64,000 nt of DNA, taken from Castanea sativa (Eukaryota > Streptophyta > Magnoliopsida > Fagales > Fagaceae). This document shows, in pieces, positions 44,400 through 55,883 of the stretch. Both the position numbers and the translations under genes were made by a program. The notes under the pieces were generated by a model. It saw only the letters and a list, made by a program, of their open reading frames with translations, was not told the DNA's origin and made no database searches. The stretch's first letter is position 1; each line of letters begins with the position of its first letter. The stretch lies in the NCBI RefSeq assembly GCF_040712315.1, contig NC_134015.1:14951095-15015094 (forward strand), read 5' to 3'.

Positions 44400-44820
44400 G
44401 TAATATAGTAGAGGTAAAGATCACTGGGAGCAAGCTACTGTGAGGTCACTAGGCAAAGAAAAGTATATGGACGTTTTGAAACAAAGCTCAAAACGTCATC
44501 ACTGATGGCATTGGCAAGTTTGAAGGATTATAGTGACATGTATTGATTCAATTTTTCATGTGGACTAAATAAATTTATTTCAAAATAAGTTATTCTGTAA
44601 TGGCACAAATAATAAACCGAGTCATTTTGAGCAGATTGCAGATTAAGCGGATCATCACAAAATTAATTAATTCTTAATTTTGCTTGGATGGGAACTAGTT
44701 TACACTAAATACTAACTTTAGCAAAATAGTGTTATTTGTAGATTCATGTTATCCCAACTAATAAAATTTCTTATTGTTAAATGAGAAATCTAGGATTCAA
44801 ACCTCGTTTATACCAGAAAT

Positions 44821-44912
44821 CAATTGGTTTATTGGCCTGATGATAAAGACAAAACATCATGAAGCAAACACCGTAAATTGAAATTCTATTTTATCTAAAA
44901 AAAGAAAAAAGC
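44821..44912 (+). mobile_element. Short SINE-like element
   Basis: It has a GGCCTGATGATAAAG box A-like stretch, a degenerate box B (AAATTGAAATTCTATT), a TTTTATCT end and an A-rich tail interrupted by G. Similar sequences are common short dispersed repeats of dicots. The match to tRNA promoter boxes is weak. Confidence 0.4.
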
Positions 44913-44961
44913 TTTCATTGATTATGTCATTATGCATCATTTTCATTAACCCTTATTTTTA

Positions 44962-45206
44962 GGATTCAGATCCTCTAGAGTTTCTAGGGTACTCTACCAA
45001 GTAGAATTAATTAAATTCTAACCACTCTTTAATGATTTAATGGTCTAGATTCTGCCATGTCAGCATTTCATTAACAATCATCTTAATTGTTTTGTTTACA
45101 ATATTATTTTATTATTTTAAGAATATTATTAATGAAATGCTGACATGGCAGAATTTAATGAACTCTACTTGGTAGAGTTCCTAGGAACTCTAGAGGATCT
45201 GAATCC
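44962..45206. mobile_element. Mutator-type MITE (245 bp), 9-bp TSD TTATTTTTA
   Basis: Its ends are inverted copies of about 44 bases: GGATTCAGATCCTCTAGAGT at the left, ACTCTAGAGGATCTGAATCC at the right, and the homology continues through CTCTACCAAGTAGA / TCTACTTGGTAGAG. An inner inverted pair (CTGCCATGTCAGCATTTCAT / ATGAAATGCTGACATGGCAG) makes most of it foldable. It is flanked by TTATTTTTA (44953-44961 and 45207-45215). A 9-bp duplication is the mark of the Mutator superfamily. It encodes nothing. Confidence 0.92.
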
Positions 45207-45526
45207 TTATTTTTAGGCATGCATTTTCATGTTCTAATGTTCTTCGGATGTATTGAAAAAGTTTAGGGACTTGGTTTTTACTTGCCAGTCTCTCTTCGTC
45301 ATTGCTTATGTCATGGCACTAATCTGCTACTAGAACACTGGTGTCTCGTGCTTTGATGGTCTACAATTTTGATTAATTAACGTTATCTTGCGACTCAAAT
45401 ATTTACTGAAACTGACGTTTCATTTGTTTATGAATATCAGAATATGTTAATTTGCCCACGTTTTGACCAAAAATTATTATAATAACAACAAAGAAGGCCT
45501 TGTTTCAAAAAATTAATTAATTAATT

Positions 45527-45535
45527 ATATATATA

Positions 45536-45569
<34 letters not shown>
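45527..45569. repeat. (AT)n microsatellite
   Basis: TA/AT dinucleotide run with one AATTA interruption, next to a repeated fragment that also precedes copy B of the aldo-keto reductase unit. Confidence 0.9.
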
Positions 45570-45573
<4 letters not shown>

Positions 45574-45675
45574 GCCAAAACATCATTTTGGTTCCTACAT
45601 TTTGAAGCTACAATCAATTTAGTTCTTAAAATTTGGTAACAGTCAATTTGATCCCTACTAAATTGTTACCAGTCA

Positions 45676-45905
45676 TTAATGACTGTTTAAATTAACTTTT
45701 TCCATATTTAGACCAAATTTTCCATTGAACAAGTTATGCATATCTTTCCATGCTTGTTTCTTGTATTTATTACGGATCTTATTGCATTTTTTAAGTTGGT
45801 CCAGAAAAAGCCTGGCAAAATATTGGTCCATGGCTGGTGTCCATTCTGTTTTGAACACTCTTTACATGTTGGTACAAGGCTTTTGTTGCAACACCTAATC
45901 AGCAA
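45676..45905 (-). pseudogene. Myb/SANT-like (L10-interacting MYB-type) domain fragment
   Basis: The 60-codon frame 45858-45676 starts MFKTEWTPAMDQYFARLFLD and contains QAWKDMHNLFNGKFG, the conserved WTP...YF...AW..M...F...FG pattern of the Myb_DNA-bind_3 domain found in L10-interacting MYB proteins and in Harbinger-related proteins. It stops after 60 codons, before the second half of the domain. A related first domain lies at 53610-53890 on the same strand, so the two may be halves of one gene split by insertions. Confidence 0.65.
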
Positions 45906-46786
45906 AAGTATTTTTATTCATTTAAAATAGATTATACTTCTTGAAATACATATTAAATATATAATTTCAATCAATCTTACTGCATCTAGTTCCTAGCTAC
46001 TAAATGAAGATATAAAATAAATTACAATCACTTCCTGAAAACTAAACATCAGGACCAGTCCAATCAAGTGTTCACAAAGCCAAGTGAACGATGTGCTCAT
46101 TTTTTTGTGTGGATGGGAGTAAAGGTGCTTATTTCTCCTATAATCTGGACAAGTTTGCAAAGCAGCAGCATGTCTTATCATTAGGTTCAGAATCAGCTGT
46201 AAGCACATTACTCATTCTTGTGGAAACAGACAATAATTGACTGCCCAGAGATTGGCTATAAGCAAGATTAAGTATTCAAATTTTGAAGATAGTAAAAGGC
46301 CATTTTCACTTAAAAAATTATTGCATTCTATGGGGTATAGAGTCCATCTATCTCTGGATATACTCGTAAGAAAAAGGGGGGTGGGGGGATTGTTGCTTAT
46401 GGCTCTTTCTTGTTTTATGCATACTCTCTGGAATAAAAATAGTAGTAATAAAATAATTAAAGAACTAGATAGCAAAACGAAATCATTCACTATGCAAAAC
46501 AGGTTTAATTTAAGGAAAAAAACCAATAGCATACATTCCAATGACAATGACAAATGCATCATTTCGGCTGATCCATGACAGGATATAAAAACACACCCAT
46601 ATTCACTCCTTGAATGTCATCATCAAAGTCTATATCATGACTTGATAGGCTGTATCTTCCATCTGCTGTTGTATGTGCATAGATGAAGCACAAATCATTG
46701 AAGTTCATCAATGCTTTTTTTCCCTAGAATTGTTCCTCGGGATGAGCCTGCATGTATATTATGTCAAGTCACTACTCCCTGTAACA
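45906..46786. other. No gene recognised
   Basis: A/T-rich sequence between the MYB-like fragment and the hAT-type element. Frames on both strands (46212-46562 minus, 46237-46578 plus) lack known motifs. It might be intron or spacer of the split MYB-like gene. Confidence 0.4.
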
Positions 46787-47569
46787 CAGTGGTGGCTCCA
46801 AGCATATTTTTCAAGGTGGTCATTAAGAAACTTAAATTATACAAAATTTAATAAAAAATAGAACTTCATATATTGACCATAAAAAATAAAAAATAAACAC
46901 ATATACACACAAAGAAAGAAGTCTTACAATTTCTTTTTTGAATTTTCTTATTTTGAAATCTTTGCATGATAGTCTCATTATCAATGTTACAAATTATATC
47001 TTCTTCAAAATTTTTGTTTCATAAAAATTTTCTTGGGCTTTTGTTACAACTCTCACTAAAAAAATTAACATGGTTACATATTTTGAAAATTTAAATGTTA
47101 AATTGCATGTTCTTTATATTCTTAAAACATATATCAAATTTGATGCCAATCAGAAGTTATTTACTATTTAGTTTATAAACTTATTTTTTATGTATAATTT
47201 TAGACAACAAAAATTTGAAATTTAAAAATTTGAGTGATGACATAGCTATTGATATTTGATCTTTTTCAAATTTTGCAAGTATGGAGGATTTAAGAAAAAA
47301 TGCAATCCAATAGTGGATTATTTGACAAAATTCACATTCAATAAAACAAATTTGAGTGGAGTTGTAGTCTTAATCTACAACTAAGTTTGTTGCTAAATTT
47401 TGTCTAAAATATAATTATGTTGAGCTTAAAAAAATTTAGGGTGGTCCCAAATATTTTTTAAGGATTAAAAATTATAAAATTTTTAAAATTTACATATAAT
47501 AATAATTTTTTTTTTTCCAAGTTAGGGTGGTCTTGTGACCACCCTGCACTTTACGTGGAGCTGCCAGTG
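46787..47569. mobile_element. hAT-type non-autonomous element (783 bp), TSD CTGTAACA
   Basis: It starts CAGTGGTGGCTCCAAG and ends GTGGAGCTGCCAGTG, imperfect inverted ends (CAsTGG...). Both sides carry CTGTAACA (46779-46786 and 47570-47577), an 8-bp duplication as made by hAT elements. The inside is A/T-rich, with a GGTGGTC...GACCACC pair near the ends, and encodes nothing. Confidence 0.82.
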
Positions 47570-48745
47570 CTGTAACACCGAAGGTAGAGATCAAATCAAA
47601 ACATTAGCAAAAACTAATGCACCTTGATGTAGACATCCCAAACATGATGACTGGCAACCACCATTGGTATAGTATTGTAAATTTGTGATTTACAACTATT
47701 TTGTGTTGACTTTAATTCCGTGTCAAATTTGATTGTAATTTCTTCAATCATTTTTCCTTGTATATATGTGGTTTTTAATGTAAGGGATGAGTGTGAGAGA
47801 TTGTAAAGACTCAAGCTTAAAAGGATGAACAAGGTGTCTCGCGAGAAGCTTACACACGAAAGAGCCACGTGTAGAATACATGACTGGAAGATGAAGAGTC
47901 ATACTAGGCTGGAGGTTTTCATGAGTGTCTCGTAGGTAAGGCCAACCTGCGAAGAACTTGCAAAACTCTCTTTTTGGCAAAAAGTTATGTATTGCTTTAC
48001 CAATTCTTTACCCACACTATATGTACCCTCATTACCCACAAATTGTAAGAAATACTTTTCAGAGAGAAAACCCTAGAAAATATACTTAAGAGTTAGAGAT
48101 TGTTATACCTACAATCATCTACACATTTCCTTATGGTTTTCCTCAACTCCTGCCTCTCCATCTCTATATCCTTGAGAGGTTGATAGCCCAAACACTTACT
48201 ACACCCATTCTGAGTGTAAAGTGAGATTTTGGTGTTGTTGGGAAGTATTGGAAGGAGCCATTCATTGGTAGATGCAATCAGGTTGAATTGCGGGATTTGA
48301 AAAGTTAGGAAAGACAAGGTTCTGAAAAGTTAGTTAGTAGCAAGAGCTTGGAGGACTCAAGTACATGGGGTAGACTAGGCTTGGAGGGTCTTTTGTTATT
48401 CGTGTCGATTTCGACTTGAAGGGTCGTGAAGAGGTTTTTCGTCAAGTTCTTCGGTTTTCTCTTTAATAACACGTCTTGGTGTTATCTTGTATTTGCATCT
48501 CTTTTCCCTACTCTTAAGCTTTCTTTTTATTGTTGATAATGGATGAATATAGCTTAGGGTAGTGATAACAGTTGTATGCGCTTCTTTACTCTTGTTCCGC
48601 ACTTAGTATAAGTTAAAGTAAAAACTATCTAGCCGTAATTTTAATTTGGGGGTCTAAACAAGCTCTTGTGTATTTAAAAAAATTAGAGCAGGTACACTTA
48701 TCAGATTTCATTATCCTAGTGTGATCCTAGACCCCTTGTCTTGAT

Positions 48746-49009
48746 TTGGATATAGTTATGGCAAAGGCCAACATGAAGTGTAGTTCATGTGTTTGTGATA
48801 ATGATTTTATGAGCATATTTGGAGATTGTCCTGGCAATGAGCTTCTAGAGTTATTCAAGTCTAAGAAACATGCTAGAATTTTCGTACACATGCTGAAATG
48901 TTTAGAGCATAGAAATCATGAGCTACATAATAGCTTGTGTGAGTCTAATTCCTTAATTGCAAAATATAAGAGAAGAAATAAACATTTGGTAATAAAATTG
49001 ATGGTTTGA
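48746..49009 (+). pseudogene. Copia gag/pol linker fragment
   Basis: An 87-codon frame starting MAKANMKCSSCVCDNDFM, with a Cys-rich start and a Leu/Lys-rich helical stretch (HMLKCLEHRNHELHNSL). It lies between the left LTR and the pre-integrase and looks like the spacer region after gag seen in this copia lineage. No zinc knuckle is left. Confidence 0.5.
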
Positions 49010-49028
49010 AAAGAAAGCTTCACCATCC

Positions 49029-50217
49029 ATGAATAGTGTAAAGGAAGATGAGTCTTGCTTTGATAATCAAGAACGTTTGTCTCATGCTTGTCTTTTTATT
49101 CATATCGCATTAAAAGTGTTTAATTCATGTTTGTGGTATCTTGACAATGGGTGTTCAAGGTACATGACCGGAGATAAATCACTCTTTAAAAGTCTTAAGG
49201 AGAAGGAGGATGGTTATGTGATGCTTGGAGATGGTAGCCACTCACAAGTCCTAGGAAAGGGAACTATTGATATTCCAAGACTTCCTTTGTTGACTGATGT
49301 TCTTTATATCAAAGGACTGAAAGCAAACTTGTTGAGTATCACCCAAATATGTGATGAAGACTTTCTAGTTCAATTTTCAAAGAAAGGGTGTCTAATTCTC
49401 AGTGAAAGGTGTGCAAGTCTTGAAGGGACTTAGGACCACTGCCAATTGCTATGGCGTAGTTCCCAAGCCAAATGTATCATGCCGGAGTGCACAAGTAAAT
49501 CTGTTGGAGTAATGGCACCAATGTTTTGGACATGCAAATTACAAGCAAGTGGCAAAATTTTCAAAGCTTGAAGCCATGATTGGTTTGCCGAAATTTGGAA
49601 AGATCGAGAAAAATGTTTGTGGCCCATGTCAATTGGAAAAACAAACAAAATCAACCCATCCCAAAGTAAATGTTGTTGCTACATCTCGTCCGTTGGAGTT
49701 GCTTCATGTGGATCTAATTGGTCCAATGAGAACGGAAAACATGGGTGGGAAAAGATACATCATGGTTGTGGTTGATGATTTCTCAAGGTTCTCTTGGGTG
49801 GAATTCCTTAGAGAAAAGTCGGAGGCAAGCGACAAAATGGAAAGACTATGCAAAAAGCTCCAAAATGAAAAAGGAGTTCCCATAGTCAAAATTAGAAGTG
49901 ACCATGGGAAGGAGTTTGAGAATGCCAAGGTGAAATACTTCCGAGTATTTGGAAGTAAATGCTCCATTCTCAATGATAGGGAGAATCTTGAGAAATTTAT
50001 GGCCAAGAGTGACGAAGGGATTTTCCTAGGATACTCCGTAAATAGCCGGGCATATAGAGTGTACAACAAGTGCACAAAGACGGTGATGGAATCGATAAAT
50101 GTGGTCATAGATGACACCATTCCGGAAAAGAGTGTCGGTGAGGATGGAGAAGTTCCAAGCCTTAAGAAGAATGATGGTGATGGTAACATGTCTCAAAGTG
50201 ATGATGGTGAGAGATAA
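49029..50217 (+). pseudogene. Copia gag-pre-integrase and integrase, truncated
   Basis: Frame 49029-49433 has LWYLDNGCSRYMTGDKSLF, the protease/pre-integrase block (DNGCS with the active Asp-x-Gly), then SHSQVLGKGTIDIP and KANLLSITQICDEDFLVQF. After a stop at 49431-49433, frame 49549-50217 has NVCGPCQLEKQTKS, LHVDLIGPMRTENMGGKRYI and VVDDFSRFSWVEFL with the first catalytic Asp, then IRSDHGKEFENAKV with the second. There the sequence jumps to KYFRVFGSKCSILNDREN: the segment with the catalytic Glu is deleted. Downstream frames decay. Confidence 0.85.
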
Positions 50218-50522
50218 TCACCAGAAAAGGAGTCTACTCTTATTGCATTGAGAAGGGAGACTAGATCAACTCAAGGGTCATTAAGTCCACTCACTTCTTT
50301 GGAAGTTCAGCTTCCAATCTCTCGTGATGAAGAACCCTCCACTTCTAAGAAACCTTCATCAAGAGTGACTCTCAATCATCCCAAAAGCTATAAAACCTTA
50401 AAGTAAACTAAAAACCACCAAAATAAAACCAATGTATATTAAGATATGCTAAACTGTGCTCCCCCTCAAGCTCTACTTCCCCTCAAACTACTCCCCCTTT
50501 TTGACAGGAATGGCCAAAGAGA

Positions 50523-51626
50523 CTAGAATGCCTCGGACTCCAACATTGAATTATGCTCTTGGTTCCTCATCATGTCATCAATCTGAGATGAGAGGGCAGT
50601 GATTTGGCCTTCAAGGTAGGTGAATTGAGATTTGGAGTGGTCGATATGGGAAGCTAACATTGCATGCAACTCTTCAACCCTTCTGATTATATGATTAAGG
50701 TGATCGAGTGCTCTTACACGCGCTTGGGAAGAGGGTTGCGCAGTGTCCTCCGGAACTGAAGTGAAATGCTCAATTTCTTCTTTAGTGTCTCCACCTTCTT
50801 CATCCCTTGGAATTTGAGAGACACCAACAGATGGTCCGGGGATATGAGCCTTACTTCGGATCATGGTTTGCGCACTTTTTGGATCTTCTCTTTGCATCAC
50901 TTGAAGTCCACTTGGAATCTTCACTCTTGCCCTTGTGATAAGAGACATGACAAGGCTTGGGAATGGTAGAGTTAGCCTTGAATTCCTTTTTGTGATGCTT
51001 TTGGTGAAGAGGTGGTAGATGTGTCTGCAAATGTCGATCTCCTTATGTGTGAAGAGATCAAATAGGAATATGGACCTTGGTGCTGACAAGTTCGTCAAGT
51101 TCCTCACTGGGTAGAGGTTGAAGATCATGATATAGGCCAAGGTTTGCATCTCCAGGGTGAACGTAATGGTGTGCAAGGCCTTCTTGTTGATTTGTCCACC
51201 AAAGATTTCCACATAAGGTTCTAGTTTATCCTTTCTCTCATCATATTGAAGAGATGTGTGTGGAGTTGTTGGACGAACCTCCAAGATCTCTTGAATTGAC
51301 TCCCTTGTGATTAAGAACTCTCTCCCTTTCGGCTAGCAATTGATACGATCCCCTTCCACAATGGCATTGGCATAGAATTCTCGAATGACATCTTCATATG
51401 CATTGCCCGTCAGATTTAGCAACTTCGTCCATGTCCTTTCTTTGAACACTTCGGGAATGAAAGTTCCCTTTAAGGACTCTAAGTCCACAGTCCTCTCTAA
51501 GATGATCGGGGCCCTTTTGTAGTGATCATTAAAGGCCATATCAGCATCATCGGTTCGGAACGAATCCGAGGAGGTGCGGGGATGCTTTGAAGACTTCTTT
51601 GCAGCTGATTTCTTAATAAGAGACAT
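50523..51626 (-). pseudogene. Antisense ORF in the copia element (plant transposon protein-like)
   Basis: One minus-strand frame of 368 codons (51626-50523), interrupted only by a TAG at 51333-51335 (RINC-stop-PKGREFLITRES). It starts MSLIKKSAAKKSSKHPRTSS, a basic, NLS-like start, then AYEDVIREFYANAIVEGD and HIYHLFTKSITKRNSRLTLP, which recall the putative plant transposon protein domain; the C-terminal 80 residues are helical (LDHLNHIIRRVEELHAMLA, SQIDDMMRNQEH). It reads against pol. Function unknown. The length and near-intact frame argue against chance. Confidence 0.65.
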
Positions 51627-51639
51627 CTACAAAACAAAC

Positions 51640-52790
51640 ACAAACACAAAGAAACAAGGACAAATACGAACAAGGAAACAAACTTGATTAGATACAAGTT
51701 AATCCATAAAAAAAAGAACAAAATCCCTAAAAAGAACATAAAAACAAACAAACAAAGTCACAAGATCATGTTTTAAGTGCTAAACATGTAACAATACTTA
51801 TTTAGCATGAGTGAAATACAAAACATGTCAAGTGATCAAGTGTGTGCATCAAGTGTGCATGTGGTGTGCATGTGAGATGCATGAGCAATGCATGACAAAG
51901 AACTCATGGGGGAAAAGGGTGTAAAACACACAACCAATGTTTAAAACATGTTAAGAATGTAAAAACATAGTAAGTCCCAAAATTTGGTACTCAACGGAGT
52001 CCAAAACAATGAAAAAATGTCATTTGAGCATTTCATCAAACACTTAGAGTGCATGCAAACTACTAACATGTAAAACAATAAATGAACATGGTGAAATCTT
52101 GCCTAAATACATGTTAAAATGCCACTTGGGGCCAATACAAACACAAACAAACACAATGGGACACATCCCAATCAAGAGATTTGCAAGAAACACAAGTTTT
52201 TCCCAACCCTTTAAAAAATAACCCAACCCAATAAATCTTAGAATCTAAGGCTTAATCTAAGGAAACAAGAGTGAAAACATACCTTAGATGGATATTTACA
52301 ATGCTTTCATTGAATGCTTTCGTTTAAAGCTTTCAAGTACTTTAGTTTAAAACTTAGTTTTCTTTAATATTGTTTTTGTATCTTGGTTTTTATAGCCATT
52401 TTGATGCTTGTTGCTTTCTATTGCTCTTAGCTTTAGTTTCCTTAATGCATCATGCTTGTTGGACATGCAATTGATTTTAGCATTGCTCTTATTTGCATTG
52501 CGTGTCTGGATGATCATTTACTTGATAAATGTTCATTGTAGTTATTTCTTAATGACTATTCATGTTTAATCAAATTATGCTACATAGCTTACATTTCATT
52601 TTGGTATCTTGATTGCATTTTACTTGTTCCTATACGTACCTTGTATTCTACTTGTCGTGAGCTAAATGAAAGTTTGTTATATGTGCAAGTGTTTTAAGAT
52701 ACATGTGTATATGGTACAAGTGCTTCACAGCTTCTAGAATTAGGTGTGAGTGAGTTTTCCTATATTTTCAAACTCACGTTTAAGTCTAGT
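51640..52790. other. Copia internal sequence, non-coding
   Basis: Upstream (on the minus strand) of the antisense ORF. A/T-rich with repeated words GTGTGCATC/GTGTGCATG/ATGCATGAGCAATGCATG at about 51840-51895. A frame at 52226-52044 (minus) has no known motif. It may hold the promoter of the antisense ORF; no clear TATA was chosen. Confidence 0.4.
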
Positions 52791-53609
52791 CGTGCCAGAT
52801 TGGAGGTTTTTGCGAGTGTCTCACGGGTAAGGCCAACCCACGAAGGACTCGCGTAATTCTTTGTTTGGCAAAAAGTTATGTTTTGCTTTACCAAGTCTTT
52901 ACCACACTATATATACTCTCATTACCCACAAATTGTAAGGAGTGCTTTTCAGAGAGAAAACCCTAGAAAATACACTTGAGAGTTAGAGATTGTTATGCAC
53001 ACAATGATCTACATATTTCCTTACGATTTTCCTCAACTCCTACCTCTCCATCTCTATATCTTTGAGAGGTTGATAGCCCAAACACTTACCACACCCATTC
53101 TGAGTGTAAAGTGAGATTTTGGTGCTGTTGGGAAGTACTGGAAGGAGCCATTCATTGGCGGATGCAATTGGACTGAATTGCGGGATCCGAAAAGCTAGAA
53201 AAGACAAGGCTCCGAGAAGTTAATTGGTAGCAGGAGCTTGGAGGGCTCAAGTACATGGGGTAGACTAGGCTTGGAGGATCTTTTGTTATTCATGTACTCC
53301 AACTTTATTCTCTAATGGATCGATTTTGACTTGGAGGGTTGCAGAGAGGTTTTTCGCCGACTTCTTCGGTTTTCTCTTCGATAACATGTCTCAATGTTAT
53401 CTTGTGTCTACATCTCTCTTCCCTACTCTTAAGCTTTCCTTTTATTGTTGATAATGGATGAATATGGCTTAGGGTAGTGATAACTGTTGTATGCACTTCT
53501 TTACTCTTGGCCCGCGCTTAGTATAAGTTAGAGTAAAAGCTATCCAGCCGTAATTTTAATTTGGGGGTCTAAATAAGCTCTTATGTATTTACACAAATCC
53601 GAGCTTTCA

Positions 53610-53890
53610 AGTATCATCCCATGAAAATCCATTCTGATCAAGCAGACTCTTTACATCGTTGATTTGAGTCCACAAATTAGTGTAATGACCTTCCAAGATC
53701 TTTTCATTATATGGGGATCCAAAATAGGCATCGAACATGCTCAGCATATCAGTCCAAGCTTCTTGTTGAATATGTTGCCCATCCTATGCTTCCTATGCTC
53801 CTTATCTAACAAAAGATCAATACAATAGCACTTCATTGCTGGTGTCCAGTTTGTCCTTGTGCGATCACTACTTGCAGGCATTTAGGTGCC
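53610..53890 (-). pseudogene. L10-interacting MYB-like gene, first domain, frameshifted
   Basis: On the minus strand an ATG at about 53882 opens MPASSDRTRTNWTPAMKCYC, the start of a Myb/SANT-like (Myb_DNA-bind_3) domain. After LLLDKEHRKHR the frame shifts by one and continues QQEAWTDMLSMFDAYFG, then NEKILEGHYTNLWTQINDVK and LLDQNGFSWDDT. There it ends at the edge of the copia LTR. It lacks the downstream part, and a second similar domain lies beyond the copia element at 45676-45905. Family members act as nuclear DNA-binding proteins. Confidence 0.7.
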
Positions 53891-54144
53891 CATTTCTCCC
53901 CTACAACATTGGGACTATCATTCTAGTAAGAGTCCTTCACAGGTTATCATAGTGTCATGCTATGCTTCCAAGATATAAACAATAAGTCAACCCAGTCCTT
54001 AGTTATAGACGTGGCAAATCCATTCAAATTCAACAAAAATATCTAAACCCACTAAAAAGAATAGCACACCTTTTCCAATTTGTTTAACAATTTAAACTCA
54101 AACAGAAGCAAATACAATGCATATACCAATCTGAGATATAGTTC

Positions 54145-54357
54145 TACGGATTGTTTGAGATTCGCTTAATTTGCTGAAATTGAAAACTTTTTGCTGAAAG
54201 TACCGTAGATAAAAGTAAAAGTTAGCTGAAATAATAAAGTGAGATCTATGAATAGTATCAAACAGTGCAGTGGAGCTCATGAATAGTAGCAAAAATAAGC
54301 TGAATAGTAAAATAAGTTGGCTTTTTAATTTTTACAAAACACACGCTAAATGTTAGC
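54145..54357. mobile_element. hAT-like MITE, weak
   Basis: The block with TTTGCTGAAAGTACCGTAGA, TGAAATAATAAAGTGAGATC and ATGAATAGTAGCAAAAATAA followed by GCTGAATAGTAAAATAAG matches a common dicot MITE type that begins with GTTTGGATT-like and ends with CCAAAC-like bases. The terminal bases here are too diverged to define ends or a target duplication. Confidence 0.4.
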
Positions 54358-54861
54358 CTTTGTTTAGTTGCTGAGAAAGTTGAAGAGAAAAGAATTAAAG
54401 CTTTTGAGTCCTACATATTATAAAATTTTTTAGGGTCTCTCAGAAAATGAAAACCCAAGAATTCATTAACAAAGCATGTGCACTTTTTTCTTATTTATTT
54501 CTAAATTAAATTTTATATAATTTCAAAATAAAAATTCAAATGCAAATCAGTAAATAGAAGTGAAGCTAATAAAGCGGACGTGTACAATGGCGGCTCAAAT
54601 TCTACATACTAACACCCTGTTTCCCAAGAAAAACGATAGAAAAGAAAGGGGAAAATATTCAATTATACACTGTTTGGGTTTTCATAAAAATCAAAATTTT
54701 ATGACATCAAAATGAAACGTCCTCTTTTTTAAAGTTCCTTTTCAGTGTCGGCATTTCCTACTATTTCTCAGTAAGCAAATAGAACAACCTATACTCTTTT
54801 CCCTAGAAAACCCCGTGGAGGCTGTTTGGATGTTTTGAATGCCATACTTTTCAATGAATAG
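54358..54861. other. Intergenic, nothing recognised
   Basis: A/T-rich sequence. CTGTTTGGATGTTTTGAATG near 54830 and GTTTCCCAAGAAAA near 54620 hint at another decayed MITE, without ends. Confidence 0.35.
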
Positions 54862-55878
54862 TGTTAGGACATATGTGGAACATATTATGAACATATGTCA
54901 TTTAGAATTGGCTAATCCTTTGACAAAACGCACTTTACTTGTAATTGGGTAAATCTAGAATGTGTTTAATACTTCAAGAAACATGTTGTTCAAGCCAAGT
55001 ATTAAAGCCATAAAGATTGGACCAAGAAACAAGTGAAGAAAAGCTGTTCATTAAAGCTGTACAGAAGCTGGACAGATTCTCGACAGATAGCTCGACAAAT
55101 AATATCTATCGAGGTTTAATGAAGAAAGCTCAACAAAATCACGACAGAAGCTCGATAGAAGCTTGATAGAAATATCTATCGAGATCTACGAAATCAGAAT
55201 TTTCAGATCTGATTTTCGGCCTATGCTGACATGTATGTGTAGAGTTTCTTTTCTCACAACCCTAGACATATATAAGGTTTATTTTAAAGGCTGTCACACA
55301 AGAGAATACAAGGAGAACACATGCAAAAAGTGACCGCGTACCTTATTCTCTCTGAAAGAAGCTACTGCGTTTTTGTGCCTTATAGTTTTGTAAACAAGTG
55401 CTTCTTAATCTACATTGTTGATGTAGTGAAGAACTTTGCAGCCAACAGTCTTCCTCAAGTTGGTGTGTTAGTCACGTATTGGGATTCTTGCATCAAAAGG
55501 GTGACGTTCATATATTGAAGAGTTCAGAGGTTTTGAAGCGATAGAAGGTTTCTGTTATAAGTTCATCTAAAGGGATTGTAGAGTTTAGGGACAAAGGTTT
55601 TGTACAAAGGTTTTGTACAAAGGTTTTGTACTAGATCTGAAACTTCTCTTTACTATAGTGAATTGCTTTCTAGGAAAGTTTTCCCTCAGGTTTTTTACTG
55701 TGAAACTAGTTTGTTTCATTGGTTTTCTTGGGACATCATATCTTGTCTTATTTACTTTTCCGCTATGCATGATATTGATGTTAGTTTGTTTTAACAAGGT
55801 TTATTCATAATAAATCTAATTAACAACTTGGGTTTAAAACTTGTTAATTCTATCAACTGGAGTCTAAATTTCCCAACA
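54862..55878 (+). mobile_element. Solo LTR (1,017 bp), TSD AATAG
   Basis: It starts TGTTAGGACATATG and ends AAATTTCCCAACA, flanked by AATAG on both sides (54857-54861 and 55879-55883). Inside there is a leader-like part with repeated CGACAGA/CTATCGAG words (55050-55195), an AACCCTAGACATATATAAGG stretch that could be the promoter TATA, and three direct GTACAAAGGTTTT repeats near 55600. No internal region remains. Confidence 0.9.
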
Positions 55879-55883
55879 AATAG

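Larger units (their letters stand above)
47799..53593 (+). mobile_element. Ty1/copia element, internally deleted
   Basis: An LTR at about 47799-48678 and a shorter copy at about 52795-53593 are in the same orientation: both contain GCAAAAAGTTATGT, CTCAACTCCTACCTCTCCAT-like and GCCGTAATTTTAATTTGGGG blocks and end TGTATTTAmA. Between them lie gag debris, a gag-pre-integrase and part of integrase on the plus strand, then an antisense ORF on the minus strand. RT and RNase H are absent. The right LTR lacks the first 110 bases or so, and I found no target duplication. The pre-integrase sequence resembles the SIRE/Maximus lineage, which is a guess. Confidence 0.75.

Noticed and set aside
46212..46578. 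Overlapping ORFs on both strands as genes
   Set aside because: A/T-rich low-complexity translations without known domains or supporting signals.
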